The notes beneath the pieces were generated by a model that was not told where the DNA came from, did no database searches, and worked only from the letters and a program-made list of their open reading frames with translations. 64,000 bases of DNA, from NCBI RefSeq assembly GCF_025629245.1, contig NZ_JANZXN010000005.1, positions 62,001-126,000 on the forward strand, given 5' to 3'. The position numbers and the translations under genes are program-made. Source of the stretch: Natronobiforma cellulositropha (lineage in GTDB: Archaea; Halobacteriota; Halobacteria; Halobacteriales; Natrialbaceae). Shown here piece after piece: positions 7,982-16,290 of this stretch. Within the stretch, counting starts at the first letter, position 1. Every line of letters starts with the position of its first letter.

Positions 7982-9205
7982 TTACAGACGCTCGAAGAGG
8001 GCGACCACGTCGTTGAAGCCCACGCTGGCGCTGCCGGAGAAGTCGAAGTGCTCGACGTTGCTCTGGACGACGTCGCCGTTGTGCTCTTCGAAGAACGTCA
8101 CGACGTCGTTGAACCCGAGGTTCCCGTCACCCGTCACGTCCTCGTAGAGACCGTCACCGGTGAGGTCCTGGGCCGCGTTGCCGTCGCCGGTGACGTCGAT
8201 CTCGCTCGGGTCCGGGTCTGGGTCTGGGTCTGGGTCGGGATCCGGATCAGTACCTCCCTCGCCGCTCCCGCTCGTGTAGGTCCGTCCGTTGATCGTCACG
8301 TCGAACTGGTGGAAGGTGGTCTCACCGTAGCTGTTGACCCAGTTCTCGTTGCCGAGTTCGACGCCGGTCAGCCAGAGGTCGTCGGAGATCGGGCTGTTCG
8401 GGTCGTGGACCGTATTCAGGTAGTCGATCATCGCCGTCAGGTCGAGCCGTTCGGGCACCTCGTTGTCCGCGGTCCCGAAGATGTGGAAACTCCAGCTCTC
8501 GTCGCCCCAGTTGGGGTTGTACTGCCAGTAGTCGATGGTGTTGCCGAAGGCGTCGGTGAACGCCCCCTCCTCGACCATGCCACCGTCTGCGATGTCGCGC
8601 CAGTAGTCGTGCTGGTCGCCCCACTCGAGTACCAGCATCATCTCGTGGGTGATCGTCTCTGCGACGTCCGGGCCTTCCTCCTCGGTGAGCCACCACTCGA
8701 GGGCGAAGTTCCACTCGCCGCCGCCAGCCATCGTATCGACGTCGATGTCGACGGTGAGTTCGTCGACGTCACCGCGCTGGACCGGAAACGAGTCGACGCC
8801 GGTGTCGTCGTCCCAGGGTTTCGTGCCGAGTAAGAGCTGTGGATAGTTGATCTCGCCAGCACCGCCGCGTTCCCACTCCCAGCCGAAACTGCCGTCGTCG
8901 TTGACGAAGACGCACTGGCTGACGTCGTTGTAGTCCGCCGTCGGCGCACCCCAGTCGTTGTTGATGACCCAGAAGTCGTCGTCGTGGCCCGCCGTGACCG
9001 TCCCGAAGTCACCGTCGCAGTCCTCGTCGACGACGGCCGCGGCGGCGGTCGCCGTACTCCCACCGAGTGCGAGCGCGCTCGCCCCGGCGATCGCACTGGT
9101 GCGAAGGAAGTTGCGACGCGACAGTGCAGGCAGTGCGGTACGTTCGTGATCGTGCCCCTCGTTCGACCCCGTGTTCCGTGTGGAACGCTGGTTAGATTCG
9201 TCCAT
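7982..9205 (-). CDS. Tat-secreted GH12 endoglucanase-like enzyme with C-terminal dockerin
   Basis: A 407-residue paralogue of its neighbours. It has a Tat signal (LSRRNFLRT, RR at 30-31) and a GH12 core with EWNFALEWW, THEMMLVLEW (likely nucleophile E188) and TGVELGNE (likely acid/base E283). A Asp-Pro repeat linker (about 320-333, hexanucleotide DNA repeat) leads to a C-terminal type I dockerin-like pair of calcium loops: DVTGDGNLGFNDVVTFF (about 357-373) and FDFSGSASVGFNDVVALF (about 387-404). The second loop lacks one Asp (SGSAS). No CBM is present, so attachment to a partner or surface through the dockerin may replace direct substrate binding. Expected substrate: cellulose or xyloglucan outside the cell. 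Confidence 0.85.
   Translation of the reverse strand: MDESNQRSTRNTGSNEGHDHERTALPALSRRNFLRTSAIAGASALALGGSTATAAAAVVDEDCDGDFGTVTAGHDDDFWVINNDWGAPTADYNDVSQCVFVNDDGSFGWEWERGGAGEINYPQLLLGTKPWDDDTGVDSFPVQRGDVDELTVDIDVDTMAGGGEWNFALEWWLTEEEGPDVAETITHEMMLVLEWGDQHDYWRDIADGGMVEEGAFTDAFGNTIDYWQYNPNWGDESWSFHIFGTADNEVPERLDLTAMIDYLNTVHDPNSPISDDLWLTGVELGNENWVNSYGETTFHQFDVTINGRTYTSGSGEGGTDPDPDPDPDPDPDPSEIDVTGDGNAAQDLTGDGLYEDVTGDGNLGFNDVVTFFEEHNGDVVQSNVEHFDFSGSASVGFNDVVALFERL
8207..8250. repeat. Hexanucleotide repeat coding an Asp-Pro linker
   Basis: About seven tandem 6-bp units (GGGTCT and close variants on the plus strand) code for alternating Asp-Pro in the linker between the GH12 and dockerin domains. Such tracts change length by slippage in whole codon pairs, so linker length may vary between strains. 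Confidence 0.8.
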
Positions 9206-9394
9206 GGTTGGATGGCCACCGTTTCGTTCGGACCGTGACCCGTGTTACTATTCGGCATCCTCGGGGTAAAAATCACACGGTGTACAGATTGTATTTTATC
9301 CGCAGGCGGCAGTCGGAGAGCGCGTGGATACGGCTGTCGAACGAGAAACGCGATTCGTCGGCACACGAACAGCGGAGTCGGTGACTCGAGCGGC

Positions 9395-10879
9395 CTACAG
9401 GCGCTCGAAGAGGGCGACCACGTCGTTGAACCCGACGCGGCCGTCACCGCTGAAGTCGAACGCCTGGGCGTTGTTCTGTATCTCCGGGCGCGAGTGTTCT
9501 TCGAAGAACGTCACGACGTCGTTGAAGCCGAGGCTGCCGCTGCCGGTGACGTCGGTGTGGAGTCCGTCCCCATCCAGGTCGCAGGCATCGTACTCGCCGA
9601 TGTCGATCGAACTCACACAGTCTCCCGGCGTGTCACCGTCGTCGGTCCGCGCAGAGACCGACGAGGACGGTGCGGACTCGAGTCCCGCGTCGGTGACGGC
9701 CACGACGGCGAACTCGTAGGCGGTGTCAGAAGTGAGTCCCGTCACCGTCGCCTCCGTCGAGGTGACGGTCGTCGCCTCGTCACCGTCGACGGTGACGACG
9801 TAGTGGTCGAGCGCGCCGTCACCGGTGTCGGTGGGGCCGACCCACGAGAGCGTCACGCTCGAGTCGTCGCTACCTACGACGGTCAGGTCGGTCGGCGACG
9901 CCGGTGGCGCCGGTGGCTCCGAGAACTCGCCGCTGACGCCTGCGGTCGCCGTCTCCCCGTTGAGGCGGACGTTGAACTCGTTGACGCGGGTGTCGCCGTC
10001 GGTCTCGTCCCAGATCTCGTTGCCGATCTCGACGCCGGAGATCCACCGGTTGCCGTCCGAGACGCCCGGGTCGTTCAGCGCGTCGTGTGGATCTTCGACC
10101 AGGTAGTCGAGGATCGCCGTCAGGTCGATGTGGCTCGGAATCTCGTTGTCCGCCGTCCGGAAGATGTGAAAGCCCCAACTACTGTCGTGGCTCGGTCCCT
10201 CCGGGAGGCTCTCCCAGTAGTGGAAGGTGTTGCCGTATTTGTCGGTGACCGCGTCGTCGACGACGTTGCCGTCTTTCGTGTGCATCTCGCTGCGCTCGAG
10301 CACGAGCATGATCTCGTGGGTGATGGTGTCGCCGGCACCCGGTGGCTGGGCGTCGGTGAACCACCACTCGAGCGCGAAGTTCCACTCGTTCGGCGAGCGC
10401 TCCTGTTCGACGTCGAGTTCGACGTCCCAGTCGGTGACCTCGTTGCGCTGGATCGGGAACATCGGGACGCCGCTGTCGTCCGCCCAGGGTTTGGTGCCGA
10501 TCAGCGCCTGGGGATAGTTCGGCAGGTCCTCGCCGTGGATCTCGGTCTCTCCCCGGTACCACTCCCAGCCGAAACTCCCATCGCCGTAGTGGGAGATGCA
10601 CATGTCGGCGCTCGAGGTCGCCCAGTCGTTGTTGATGACGAGTGCGTCGTCGACCCACAGCTGGTCGTTCGACCCGCATCGGTCACCCGAAACGTGTCGG
10701 CCGTCGACCGACTCGGTGTGGTGGGCGCTCGCCACGCCGCTCGTGAGTGCGAGCGCGCTCGCACCAGCAGCGACGCTCGCACTCAGTAGTGACCGTCTCG
10801 ACAGCGGTCGGTCTCGGACGTGTCCGCCTTCGATACCCGACGGCTCGTGACCTTCGCCGGGTTCGGAATCTCCGTTCAT
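9395..10879 (-). CDS. Tat-secreted GH12 endoglucanase-like enzyme with FN3 and dockerin domains
   Basis: A 494-residue enzyme, the first of the three GH12 genes. The Tat signal is LSRRSLLSA (RR at 28-29), followed by ASAHH. The GH12 core shows EWNFALEWW, THEIMLVLER (likely nucleophile E189) and SGVEIGNE (likely acid/base E284). A Pro-rich linker leads to a fibronectin type III domain (about 327-412: SPTDLTVVGSDDSSVTLSW to YEFAVVAVTDAG). A dockerin-like pair of loops follows (DLDGDGLHTDVTGSGSLGFND and FDFSGDGRVGFNDVVALF, about 434-494). Its dockerin ends in the same VGFNDVVALFERL as the neighbouring paralogue, which points to recent duplication of that module. Expected role: extracellular beta-glucan cleavage. 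Confidence 0.85.
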   Translation of the reverse strand: MNGDSEPGEGHEPSGIEGGHVRDRPLSRRSLLSASVAAGASALALTSGVASAHHTESVDGRHVSGDRCGSNDQLWVDDALVINNDWATSSADMCISHYGDGSFGWEWYRGETEIHGEDLPNYPQALIGTKPWADDSGVPMFPIQRNEVTDWDVELDVEQERSPNEWNFALEWWFTDAQPPGAGDTITHEIMLVLERSEMHTKDGNVVDDAVTDKYGNTFHYWESLPEGPSHDSSWGFHIFRTADNEIPSHIDLTAILDYLVEDPHDALNDPGVSDGNRWISGVEIGNEIWDETDGDTRVNEFNVRLNGETATAGVSGEFSEPPAPPASPTDLTVVGSDDSSVTLSWVGPTDTGDGALDHYVVTVDGDEATTVTSTEATVTGLTSDTAYEFAVVAVTDAGLESAPSSSVSARTDDGDTPGDCVSSIDIGEYDACDLDGDGLHTDVTGSGSLGFNDVVTFFEEHSRPEIQNNAQAFDFSGDGRVGFNDVVALFERL

Positions 10880-11222
10880 TATCGTACCCGTCAGAAATTA
10901 ATCCGCCTCGTATTTAGTAATTATTGGATATGAATTTACAAATATTATCACAGGTTCGGAGACCACAGATACTCCATCGACGGCGTACCGGCGACCCACG
11001 ACAGAAGCCCCCGAGATTCCACCTCGCGCGTCTATGATCGGACGACGGCGGCATATTGGTCTCGCACCGTTCGAAAAATTTATAACTAGCTCCTCTAATA
11101 ATTACCTGCGGAAAAGGCCAGAGGCACCACACCAACTGTCACACGCAATCCACCAACTCTGGTACTTTGCTGCGGAAACTACGAGGAGCGAAGCGACGAG
11201 GTGACGCCCCACCAGACGCCCG
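10880..11222. other. AT-rich intergenic region upstream of the GH12 cluster
   Basis: 343 bp with no convincing gene. It is much richer in A and T than its surroundings near 10905-10950 and 11075-11100, and it holds the promoter of the first GH12 gene. TATA-like choices on the minus strand lie near 10896-10906 and 10911-10920. The sequence CCGTCAGAAAT at 10888-10898 also occurs before the gene at 7786. A 73-codon minus-strand reading frame here has many Arg, Cys and Trp codons unlike haloarchaeal proteins and is rejected. Confidence 0.6.
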
Positions 11223-11663
11223 TCAGCGCTCGAGTGAGCGCCCCGTCTCACCGTCTCCGAGGGCCACTCCCCCCGCTTCGGCCGCCGCGTCGGTCGGTGT
11301 CGTTCCATCGGGGGCGGCGAGGAGGTGTCCCCGACAGTCACAGTCGGAGGCGCCGAAGCCCGTGACGGCGCTGCCGGGAAGTGTCCGCGCCAGGGCACAC
11401 TCCCGGTCCTCACCGGGGAACGTGACGACGCCGGTCAGCGTCGCCGACGCGTGACCGAGGAGGTAGTCGACGTGCCAGTGGCGGACGTCGCGCTCGCCGC
11501 GGGCGAGTTCGCGGTGTCGGTCGACGCGGGCGAACCCGCCAGGACCGAAGGCGCTGCCTACGTAGGCGTACCGGCCGGCGTCGAACGCGTGCGACCCGAG
11601 CGCACCGACCACGAGCGTGACCGGGCGTGCGAGCGCGATGTCGAGTACGTACGTACCACCCAT
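11223..11663 (-). CDS. DUF123 (GIY-YIG-like) domain protein
   Basis: A 146-residue protein that starts MGGTYVLDIALARP. The segments GRYAYVGSAFGPGGFARVDRH and RHWHVDYLLGHA match the DUF123 family, a distant GIY-YIG endonuclease-like group common in archaea and some bacteria. The Y-x-G (YVG) and Arg of the GIY-YIG core are visible, and two cysteines in DCDCRGH near the C-terminus could bind metal. A much longer frame upstream is only the shadow of egsA, so the start at 11663 is chosen. It is divergent from egsA with a 99-bp gap. Substrate unknown. Confidence 0.8.
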   Translation of the reverse strand: MGGTYVLDIALARPVTLVVGALGSHAFDAGRYAYVGSAFGPGGFARVDRHRELARGERDVRHWHVDYLLGHASATLTGVVTFPGEDRECALARTLPGSAVTGFGASDCDCRGHLLAAPDGTTPTDAAAEAGGVALGDGETGRSLER

Positions 11664-11762
11664 ACACGAAGCCGACGAGCCGTCGGTACAACAGTCGACG
11701 GGTTTCGACTCGAGCCGCCCGAGGGAACAACACGTATGTCGGCGCGCCGAGAGAGTCACGGT

Positions 11763-12869
11763 ATGTTCGAAAAGTCGACGTGGATTCGACTGCCCCGAAA
11801 CGTCGTCGTCGGTCACGGCGTCCTCGAACAGGTCACAGACGTCGTCGCCGACCTCCACCTGCAGGGACGCCCGCTGTTCGTGACGAGTCCGACCCCCCGT
11901 CGCCTCGCTGGCGAGCCGATCGCCGCGGCGTTCGAAGCCGAGGGCATCGACCCCGCCGTCGTCACCGTCGAGACGGCGAGTTTCGACGCGGTCGAGACGG
12001 TCATCGAGACGGCCGACGCCGAGGAGTGTTCGTACCTGATCGCCATCGGTGGCGGGAAAGCCATCGACATCGCGAAGATGGCGAGCGACCACCTCGAGAT
12101 GGGCTTTCTCTCGGTGCCGACGGCGGCGAGTCACGACGGCATCGTCTCGAACCGTGGCTCGGTCCCCGAGGGCGACACCCGCCACAGCGTCGCCGCCGAA
12201 CCGCCGCTGGCGGTCGTCGCCGACACCGAAATCCTCGCGAACGCGCCGTGGGAACTCACCACCGCAGGCTGTGCCGACATCATCTCGAACTACACGGCCG
12301 TCCTCGACTGGCGACTCGCTCACCGTCTGAAGAACGTCGAGTACTCCGAGTACGCCGCGGCGCTCGCGGAGATGACCGCCGAGATCCTCGTTGGCAACGC
12401 CGACCTGGTCAGACCCGGACTCGAGGAGTCCGCCTGGATCGTCACCAAAGCGCTCGTCTCCTCGGGGGTCGCCATGTCGATCGCCGGCTCCTCGAGACCC
12501 GCCAGCGGCGCAGAGCACCTCTTCTCCCACCAGTTGGACCGGCTCGCACCGGGGGCTGCCCTCCACGGCCACCAGGTCGGCGTCGGCGCGATCATGACCG
12601 CCTACCTCCACGGCGGTTCGGTGAGCGCGACCGGCCGCGTCAACGGCTCGTTCGGCGGTACTGGCGACCGCGGCATCTGGACGGACATCCGTGACGCCCT
12701 CGCCAGCATCGACGCGCCGACGACCGCCGCGGAACTCGGCGTCGACGACGAGGTCGTGATCGAAGCCCTCACCACCTGTCACGGGATCCGCGACCGCTAC
12801 ACCATCCTCGGCGACGGCATGGACGAACGCGCCGCCCGCGAGGTCGCACGCCGGACCGGCGTCATCTGA
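11763..12869 (+). CDS. egsA: sn-glycerol-1-phosphate dehydrogenase
   Basis: EgsA makes sn-glycerol-1-phosphate from dihydroxyacetone phosphate with NAD(P)H. It sets the stereochemistry of archaeal ether lipids and is a hallmark archaeal enzyme of the cytosol. The 368-residue protein has the nucleotide-binding GGGKAIDIAK (97-106) and the conserved SVPTAASHDGIVSNRGS. The zinc ligands of the family are present: D172 (GCADIIS), H252 (GAEHLFSH) and H270 (LHGHQVGVG). Start chosen at MFEKSTWIRLP; a start 9 codons earlier (11736) is possible. Divergent from the DUF123 gene. Length matches the family (about 350). Confidence 0.96.
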   Translation: MFEKSTWIRLPRNVVVGHGVLEQVTDVVADLHLQGRPLFVTSPTPRRLAGEPIAAAFEAEGIDPAVVTVETASFDAVETVIETADAEECSYLIAIGGGKAIDIAKMASDHLEMGFLSVPTAASHDGIVSNRGSVPEGDTRHSVAAEPPLAVVADTEILANAPWELTTAGCADIISNYTAVLDWRLAHRLKNVEYSEYAAALAEMTAEILVGNADLVRPGLEESAWIVTKALVSSGVAMSIAGSSRPASGAEHLFSHQLDRLAPGAALHGHQVGVGAIMTAYLHGGSVSATGRVNGSFGGTGDRGIWTDIRDALASIDAPTTAAELGVDDEVVIEALTTCHGIRDRYTILGDGMDERAAREVARRTGVI

Positions 12870-13208
12870 CCGCAACCCCGCTGCAGCGAGAATATATCTC
12901 TACCACACATATGAACGTCAAATATCAATTAGGGCATGTAGGTTTGTAGTGACAGAATAAGCATTTCGAATGTACACCACATTCCGTCAAAGTGTGTGTA
13001 GTGTATACCACAGGCGGCCCGATGTTGCCGTTGTAGAATATTTTCGACTGGACAGAGCAGTCGGCGACTGTGTCTTCAAGTCACTAATGGCACCACCTGA
13101 CGGAATGGGTACGTGTAAGATTAGCGTCGGTGAACGACAGGGACGGTCGCCCACTCGAGAACGAAGCCGACTCACCGGATCGGTTCCTCGAGTGTCGTGA
13201 GGAAGTGT
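12870..13208. other. AT-rich gap between two converging genes
   Basis: 339 bp between the 3' ends of egsA and the alcohol dehydrogenase gene. The first half is AT-rich (ATATATC near 12891, TGTATACCAC near 13001). One 76-codon plus-strand frame (12970-13200) has many Cys and Arg codons and no family resemblance, so it is not annotated. I see no tRNA or clear terminator. Confidence 0.6.
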
Positions 13209-14336
13209 TCAGACGCCGTGTGGGTGGATCGACGCGCGCAACGCACCGCCTGCGGCCTGCGTCTCGTAGGCGTCCTCGACCTCGTCGATCGAGACCCGGT
13301 GGTTGAACAGGTCCTCGAGCGGCAGTTCGTCGGCCAGTCGCGGGAGCAGTTCGACGGCGGTGCGAAACTGCGCCGGTGGGGCGGCCTTGCTCCCGAGGAT
13401 GGTGAGTTCCTTCTGGACGATCCGGGTCGGGTTGATCTCGACCTCGCCGTTGTAGGCGTAGTGGCCAGCCTCGACGAAGACGCCGCCGTCGTGTGGAATC
13501 TCGATCGCCTGGGGCACCGAGGCGGGAACGCCCGTCGCCTCGATGACGGCGGTCGGCCCGTAGCCGTGGTCGGTCTGCTCCTTGACGGCCCGGACGATCT
13601 CCTCGTCGCCGTCGTAGTCGGTGATGTTGACGGTATCGGTCGCGCCGAACTTCCGGGCGAACTCGAGGCGTTCGTCGAGGGCGTCGATGGCGATGATCTG
13701 GCCGGAGCCAGCGGCGTGGGCGGCGGCGATGGTGAGCAAACCGATGGGTCCGACGCCCTGGACGGCGAGGCTACTACCGAGACCGACGCCCTCGTTGACG
13801 TCGGGTAAGCCGGGCATCGCGGCGCGTTCGTAGGCTCTGACGCCGATCGAGAGCGGTTCGGCGAGCGCGCCGAGTTCGGGGTTCATCCCGTCGGGAAGCC
13901 GGTAGACGTCGGCTTCTTCGGGCAGGACGATGTACTCGCTCATCCCGCCGACGTTGCCGGTCGACGCCGGGGCGAGACCGAGACCGGTGATCCCCTCGAA
14001 CAGCACCGGCCGGGTCGGGACGTTCTTCGAGTACCAGTCTTCTTCGACCTGCCAGAAGGGGATCGCCGTGATCGGATCGCCCTCCTCGAGTGGCTGGCCG
14101 CGGGCGTCGGTCTCGACTTCCTCGCCGAGGCGTTCGACGCGTCCGGCGAACTCGTGGCCGGGGAGGATGGGGAACTCGAGGTGGTTCATCCCGCCTTCGT
14201 TGATGTGGACGTCGGTGCCACAGACGCCGTTCAGTTCGACGCGCATGAGGACGTCGTTCGCTCCGAGGTCCGGGAGGTCGAACTCGCGGACGCTGAACTC
14301 GCCGGGTTCGTCTAGGACGACTGCTCTGGTTTTCAT
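13209..14336 (-). CDS. Zinc-dependent alcohol/polyol dehydrogenase (MDR family)
   Basis: A 375-residue medium-chain dehydrogenase, predicted to oxidise a sugar alcohol, aldose or alcohol with NAD(P). Catalytic zinc ligands are visible: Cys in GVCGTDVH (about residue 39) and the His-Glu of PGHEFAGRVE. The Rossmann motif is VQGVGPIGLLTIAAAHAAGSG. The structural-zinc loop, which normally has four cysteines after residue 90, has none here (TDARGQPLEEGDPITAIPF). This is known for threonine-type and several archaeal glucose-dehydrogenase-like members. It follows the SDR gene at 14428 by 91 bp on the same strand and probably works with it in sugar oxidation. Substrate not determined. Confidence 0.88.
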   Translation of the reverse strand: MKTRAVVLDEPGEFSVREFDLPDLGANDVLMRVELNGVCGTDVHINEGGMNHLEFPILPGHEFAGRVERLGEEVETDARGQPLEEGDPITAIPFWQVEEDWYSKNVPTRPVLFEGITGLGLAPASTGNVGGMSEYIVLPEEADVYRLPDGMNPELGALAEPLSIGVRAYERAAMPGLPDVNEGVGLGSSLAVQGVGPIGLLTIAAAHAAGSGQIIAIDALDERLEFARKFGATDTVNITDYDGDEEIVRAVKEQTDHGYGPTAVIEATGVPASVPQAIEIPHDGGVFVEAGHYAYNGEVEINPTRIVQKELTILGSKAAPPAQFRTAVELLPRLADELPLEDLFNHRVSIDEVEDAYETQAAGGALRASIHPHGV

Positions 14337-14427
14337 GGATGGTGTGTGGGGTGTCGTAGCGTGTTCGCGTGTGGTTCTGTGTTCGTTCGCACGGGGGTAA
14401 GTCGTATCGGTCGGCCGTCGCCCACGC

Positions 14428-15195
14428 TCATCGCACCATGTAGCCGCCGTCGATGGCGACCGACGCGCCGGTGACGTACGAGGAGGCGTCGCTCGCGAGG
14501 TAGACCGCGAGCGGGGCGATGTCCTCGGGCGAGGCCAACTCGTCTAAGAGCATCTCGGACTTCCAGGTGTCGATCATCTCCTGGTCGTCGACGAGGATTT
14601 CGGTCGCGACGTAGCCCGGCGCGATGTTGTTGACGCGGATGCCGTGTTCGGCCCACTCGGAGGCGAGCTGGCGCGAGAACGCCTCCAGGCCCCCCTTCGA
14701 GGCCTGGTAGTCGACGTGTTTCTGCGGGTAGTTCGCGATGAACGCCGACATCGAGGTGACGTTGACGATCGAGCCACCGCCGTCGTCGATCATCACCCGT
14801 CCGGCGTGTTTCGAACAGAGGAACGCCCCCGTCAGGTTGATCTCGAGCGTCTGGTCCCACTCCTCGAGTGACTTCTCCTCTGCGTCGCCGTGGATCGCGA
14901 TGCCCGCGTTGTTGACGAGTACGTCGACGGAACCGAACGCCTCGACGGTCCGTTCGACGAGCGCCTCGACGGCCGCTTCGTCCGAGACGTCCGTCTCGAC
15001 GGCGATGGCGTTCGCGCCCGTCTCGGCTTCGATTTCCGCGGCGGCTTCCTCACCTGACTCGAGCGTCCGGTTGGCGATGACGACGTCCGCGCCCGCTTCG
15101 GCGAGCCCCGTCGCGATTGCCTTGCCAATTCCCCGGTTGCCGCCGGTGACGATCGCTGCCTGTCCGTCGAGTCGAAATCTCTCTAGTACCGACAT
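14428..15195 (-). CDS. Short-chain dehydrogenase/reductase (gluconate-5-dehydrogenase-like)
   Basis: A 255-residue classical SDR. It has the cofactor motif TGGNRGIGKAI (about 18-28), the NNAG motif, the catalytic Ser in NVTSMSAF and the Tyr-Lys pair YQASKGG. It ends in the usual SVAIDGGYMVR. It is closely related over its whole length to the SDR at 26296-27075 (shared LASEWAEHGIRVN, VYLASDAS, DGGYxVR), so the two are paralogues. A TATA element about 28 bp before the ATG supports this start. It probably oxidises a sugar or sugar acid with the neighbouring alcohol dehydrogenase. Confidence 0.9.
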   Translation of the reverse strand: MSVLERFRLDGQAAIVTGGNRGIGKAIATGLAEAGADVVIANRTLESGEEAAAEIEAETGANAIAVETDVSDEAAVEALVERTVEAFGSVDVLVNNAGIAIHGDAEEKSLEEWDQTLEINLTGAFLCSKHAGRVMIDDGGGSIVNVTSMSAFIANYPQKHVDYQASKGGLEAFSRQLASEWAEHGIRVNNIAPGYVATEILVDDQEMIDTWKSEMLLDELASPEDIAPLAVYLASDASSYVTGASVAIDGGYMVR

Positions 15196-15217
15196 AGTAC
15201 CGGCTTCTCGTGACTGG

Positions 15218-15228
15218 GGAATAAAGAT
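15218..15228 (-). promoter_or_regulatory. TATA element of the SDR gene at 15195
   Basis: The minus strand reads ATCTTTATTCC, centred 28 bp before the ATG, which predicts a leaderless transcript. Confidence 0.6.
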
Positions 15229-15284
15229 TATGTAACACGGTGGGGAGTTCAGCGGCGGAGACCGATGCTCACCGGTTCACCGGT

Positions 15285-16166
15285 TCACAGCTCTCGCCAC
15301 GTCCGCGCTGGCTCCCACCCCAGCAGCTCCCTCGCCTTCTCGATGGAGATGAGCGACTCCGTCCCCGGAATCTCACGCCGGTGTTCGGTCTCGGGATAGT
15401 ACTCCTCGAGCAGCGTCTGGCTGTCGACCTCGGCGGTCGTGTCCGCCGCGACCGCCCAGAAGCACTCGTGGCCGTCGAGGTCGGCTTCCAGCGCGAGGCG
15501 AGCGATTTCCGCGCCGTCGTCGACGTGGAGGTACGAGAACATGACGTCGCGCGTCGTGTGGTGCCAGGCCTCGCGCAGTCCCTCGAGGTCGCGCGGTTTC
15601 TCGACGAAGTACTCGCGGAGTTCGTCCTCCGTGGCGACCCACGGATACCGGAGCGAGGCGATCGACGGCGCGTCTTCGAGGCGGCCGAAGCCGTCGGCGG
15701 TCACCTCGATGGCGTGTTTGCTGATCGCGTAGGGGTCTCGTGGAGTCACCGGGTGGGCTTCGTCCATCGGCAGATACTCGACCTCGACCGGTTCGTCCTG
15801 GTAGGCACAGCCGAGGGCGTTGATGCTCGAGGCGAGCACGACCGACTCGAGACCGAGTTCGGTGGCCGCCTCGAGCACGTGATAGGAGGACACGACGTTG
15901 CTCTCGTAGGTGACGAAGCCGGGGTGGTTCGTCGGGCCGGGAATCGTCCCCATGTGGACGATCGCGTCGGCGTCGCTGCGTGCGAGCGACCCGTAGACCT
16001 CGCCAGCGTCGAGGAGATCCGTCGTCAGATACTCGTCAGAGACCTCCTCGCGGCGCTTCCCACGGGCGACGTTGACCGTGTCGTAGCCGTGGCCGTTGAG
16101 GTGGTCGATGATCGCTTCGCCGATCTTGCCGTTCCCGCCGGTCACGGCAACCTTCTCGATACCCAT
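15285..16166 (-). CDS. NAD-dependent epimerase/dehydratase family protein (extended SDR)
   Basis: A 293-residue extended SDR. The N-terminal VTGGNGKIGEAI is the NAD-binding loop. The active-site Ser is in VVLASSINALG, and the Tyr-Lys pair is in DPYAISKHAIE. The C-terminal SIEKARELLGWEPARTWREL is typical of sugar-nucleotide epimerases and uronate or aldose dehydrogenases. In haloarchaea relatives of this shape include the NAD-dependent glucose-6-phosphate dehydrogenase Azf and uronate-dehydrogenase-like enzymes. The surrounding sugar genes favour an aldose or uronic acid dehydrogenase over a nucleotide-sugar epimerase. It has its own promoter and lies divergent from the histidine kinase. Confidence 0.85.
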   Translation of the reverse strand: MGIEKVAVTGGNGKIGEAIIDHLNGHGYDTVNVARGKRREEVSDEYLTTDLLDAGEVYGSLARSDADAIVHMGTIPGPTNHPGFVTYESNVVSSYHVLEAATELGLESVVLASSINALGCAYQDEPVEVEYLPMDEAHPVTPRDPYAISKHAIEVTADGFGRLEDAPSIASLRYPWVATEDELREYFVEKPRDLEGLREAWHHTTRDVMFSYLHVDDGAEIARLALEADLDGHECFWAVAADTTAEVDSQTLLEEYYPETEHRREIPGTESLISIEKARELLGWEPARTWREL

Positions 16167-16190
16167 GTGTGGTACACGAACACATCGGTA

Positions 16191-16199
16191 GGTATAGCT
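16191..16199 (-). promoter_or_regulatory. TATA element of the epimerase-family gene
   Basis: The minus strand reads AGCTATACC, about 29 bp before the ATG at 16166. A partial inverted repeat, TGTGGTACACGAACACA (16167-16183), lies between it and the start codon and could be an operator. Confidence 0.5.
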
Positions 16200-16259
16200 A
16201 TCGGTCCCGGACCACCGCCCAATATTTCCGACCGATGCTCGCGGAAACTGTCACAAAGA

Positions 16260-16268
16260 GTTTACTTT
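16260..16268 (+). promoter_or_regulatory. TATA element of the histidine kinase gene
   Basis: GTTTACTTT is centred 27 bp before the ATG at 16291, which predicts a leaderless transcript from this divergent promoter region. Confidence 0.5.
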
Positions 16269-16290
16269 CCTCGGGCGATAGCTACGACCA

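Noticed and set aside
10914-11135. 73-codon minus-strand frame upstream of the GH12 cluster
   Set aside because: AT-rich DNA with Trp, Cys and Arg codons unlike haloarchaeal proteins.
11664-12875. Long minus-strand open frame across egsA continuing into the DUF123 gene
   Set aside because: It is the antisense shadow of egsA; only the last 146 codons (11223-11663) match a protein family.
12970-13200. 76-codon plus-strand frame after egsA
   Set aside because: Rich in Cys and Arg, not acidic, no family resemblance, placed between two gene ends.
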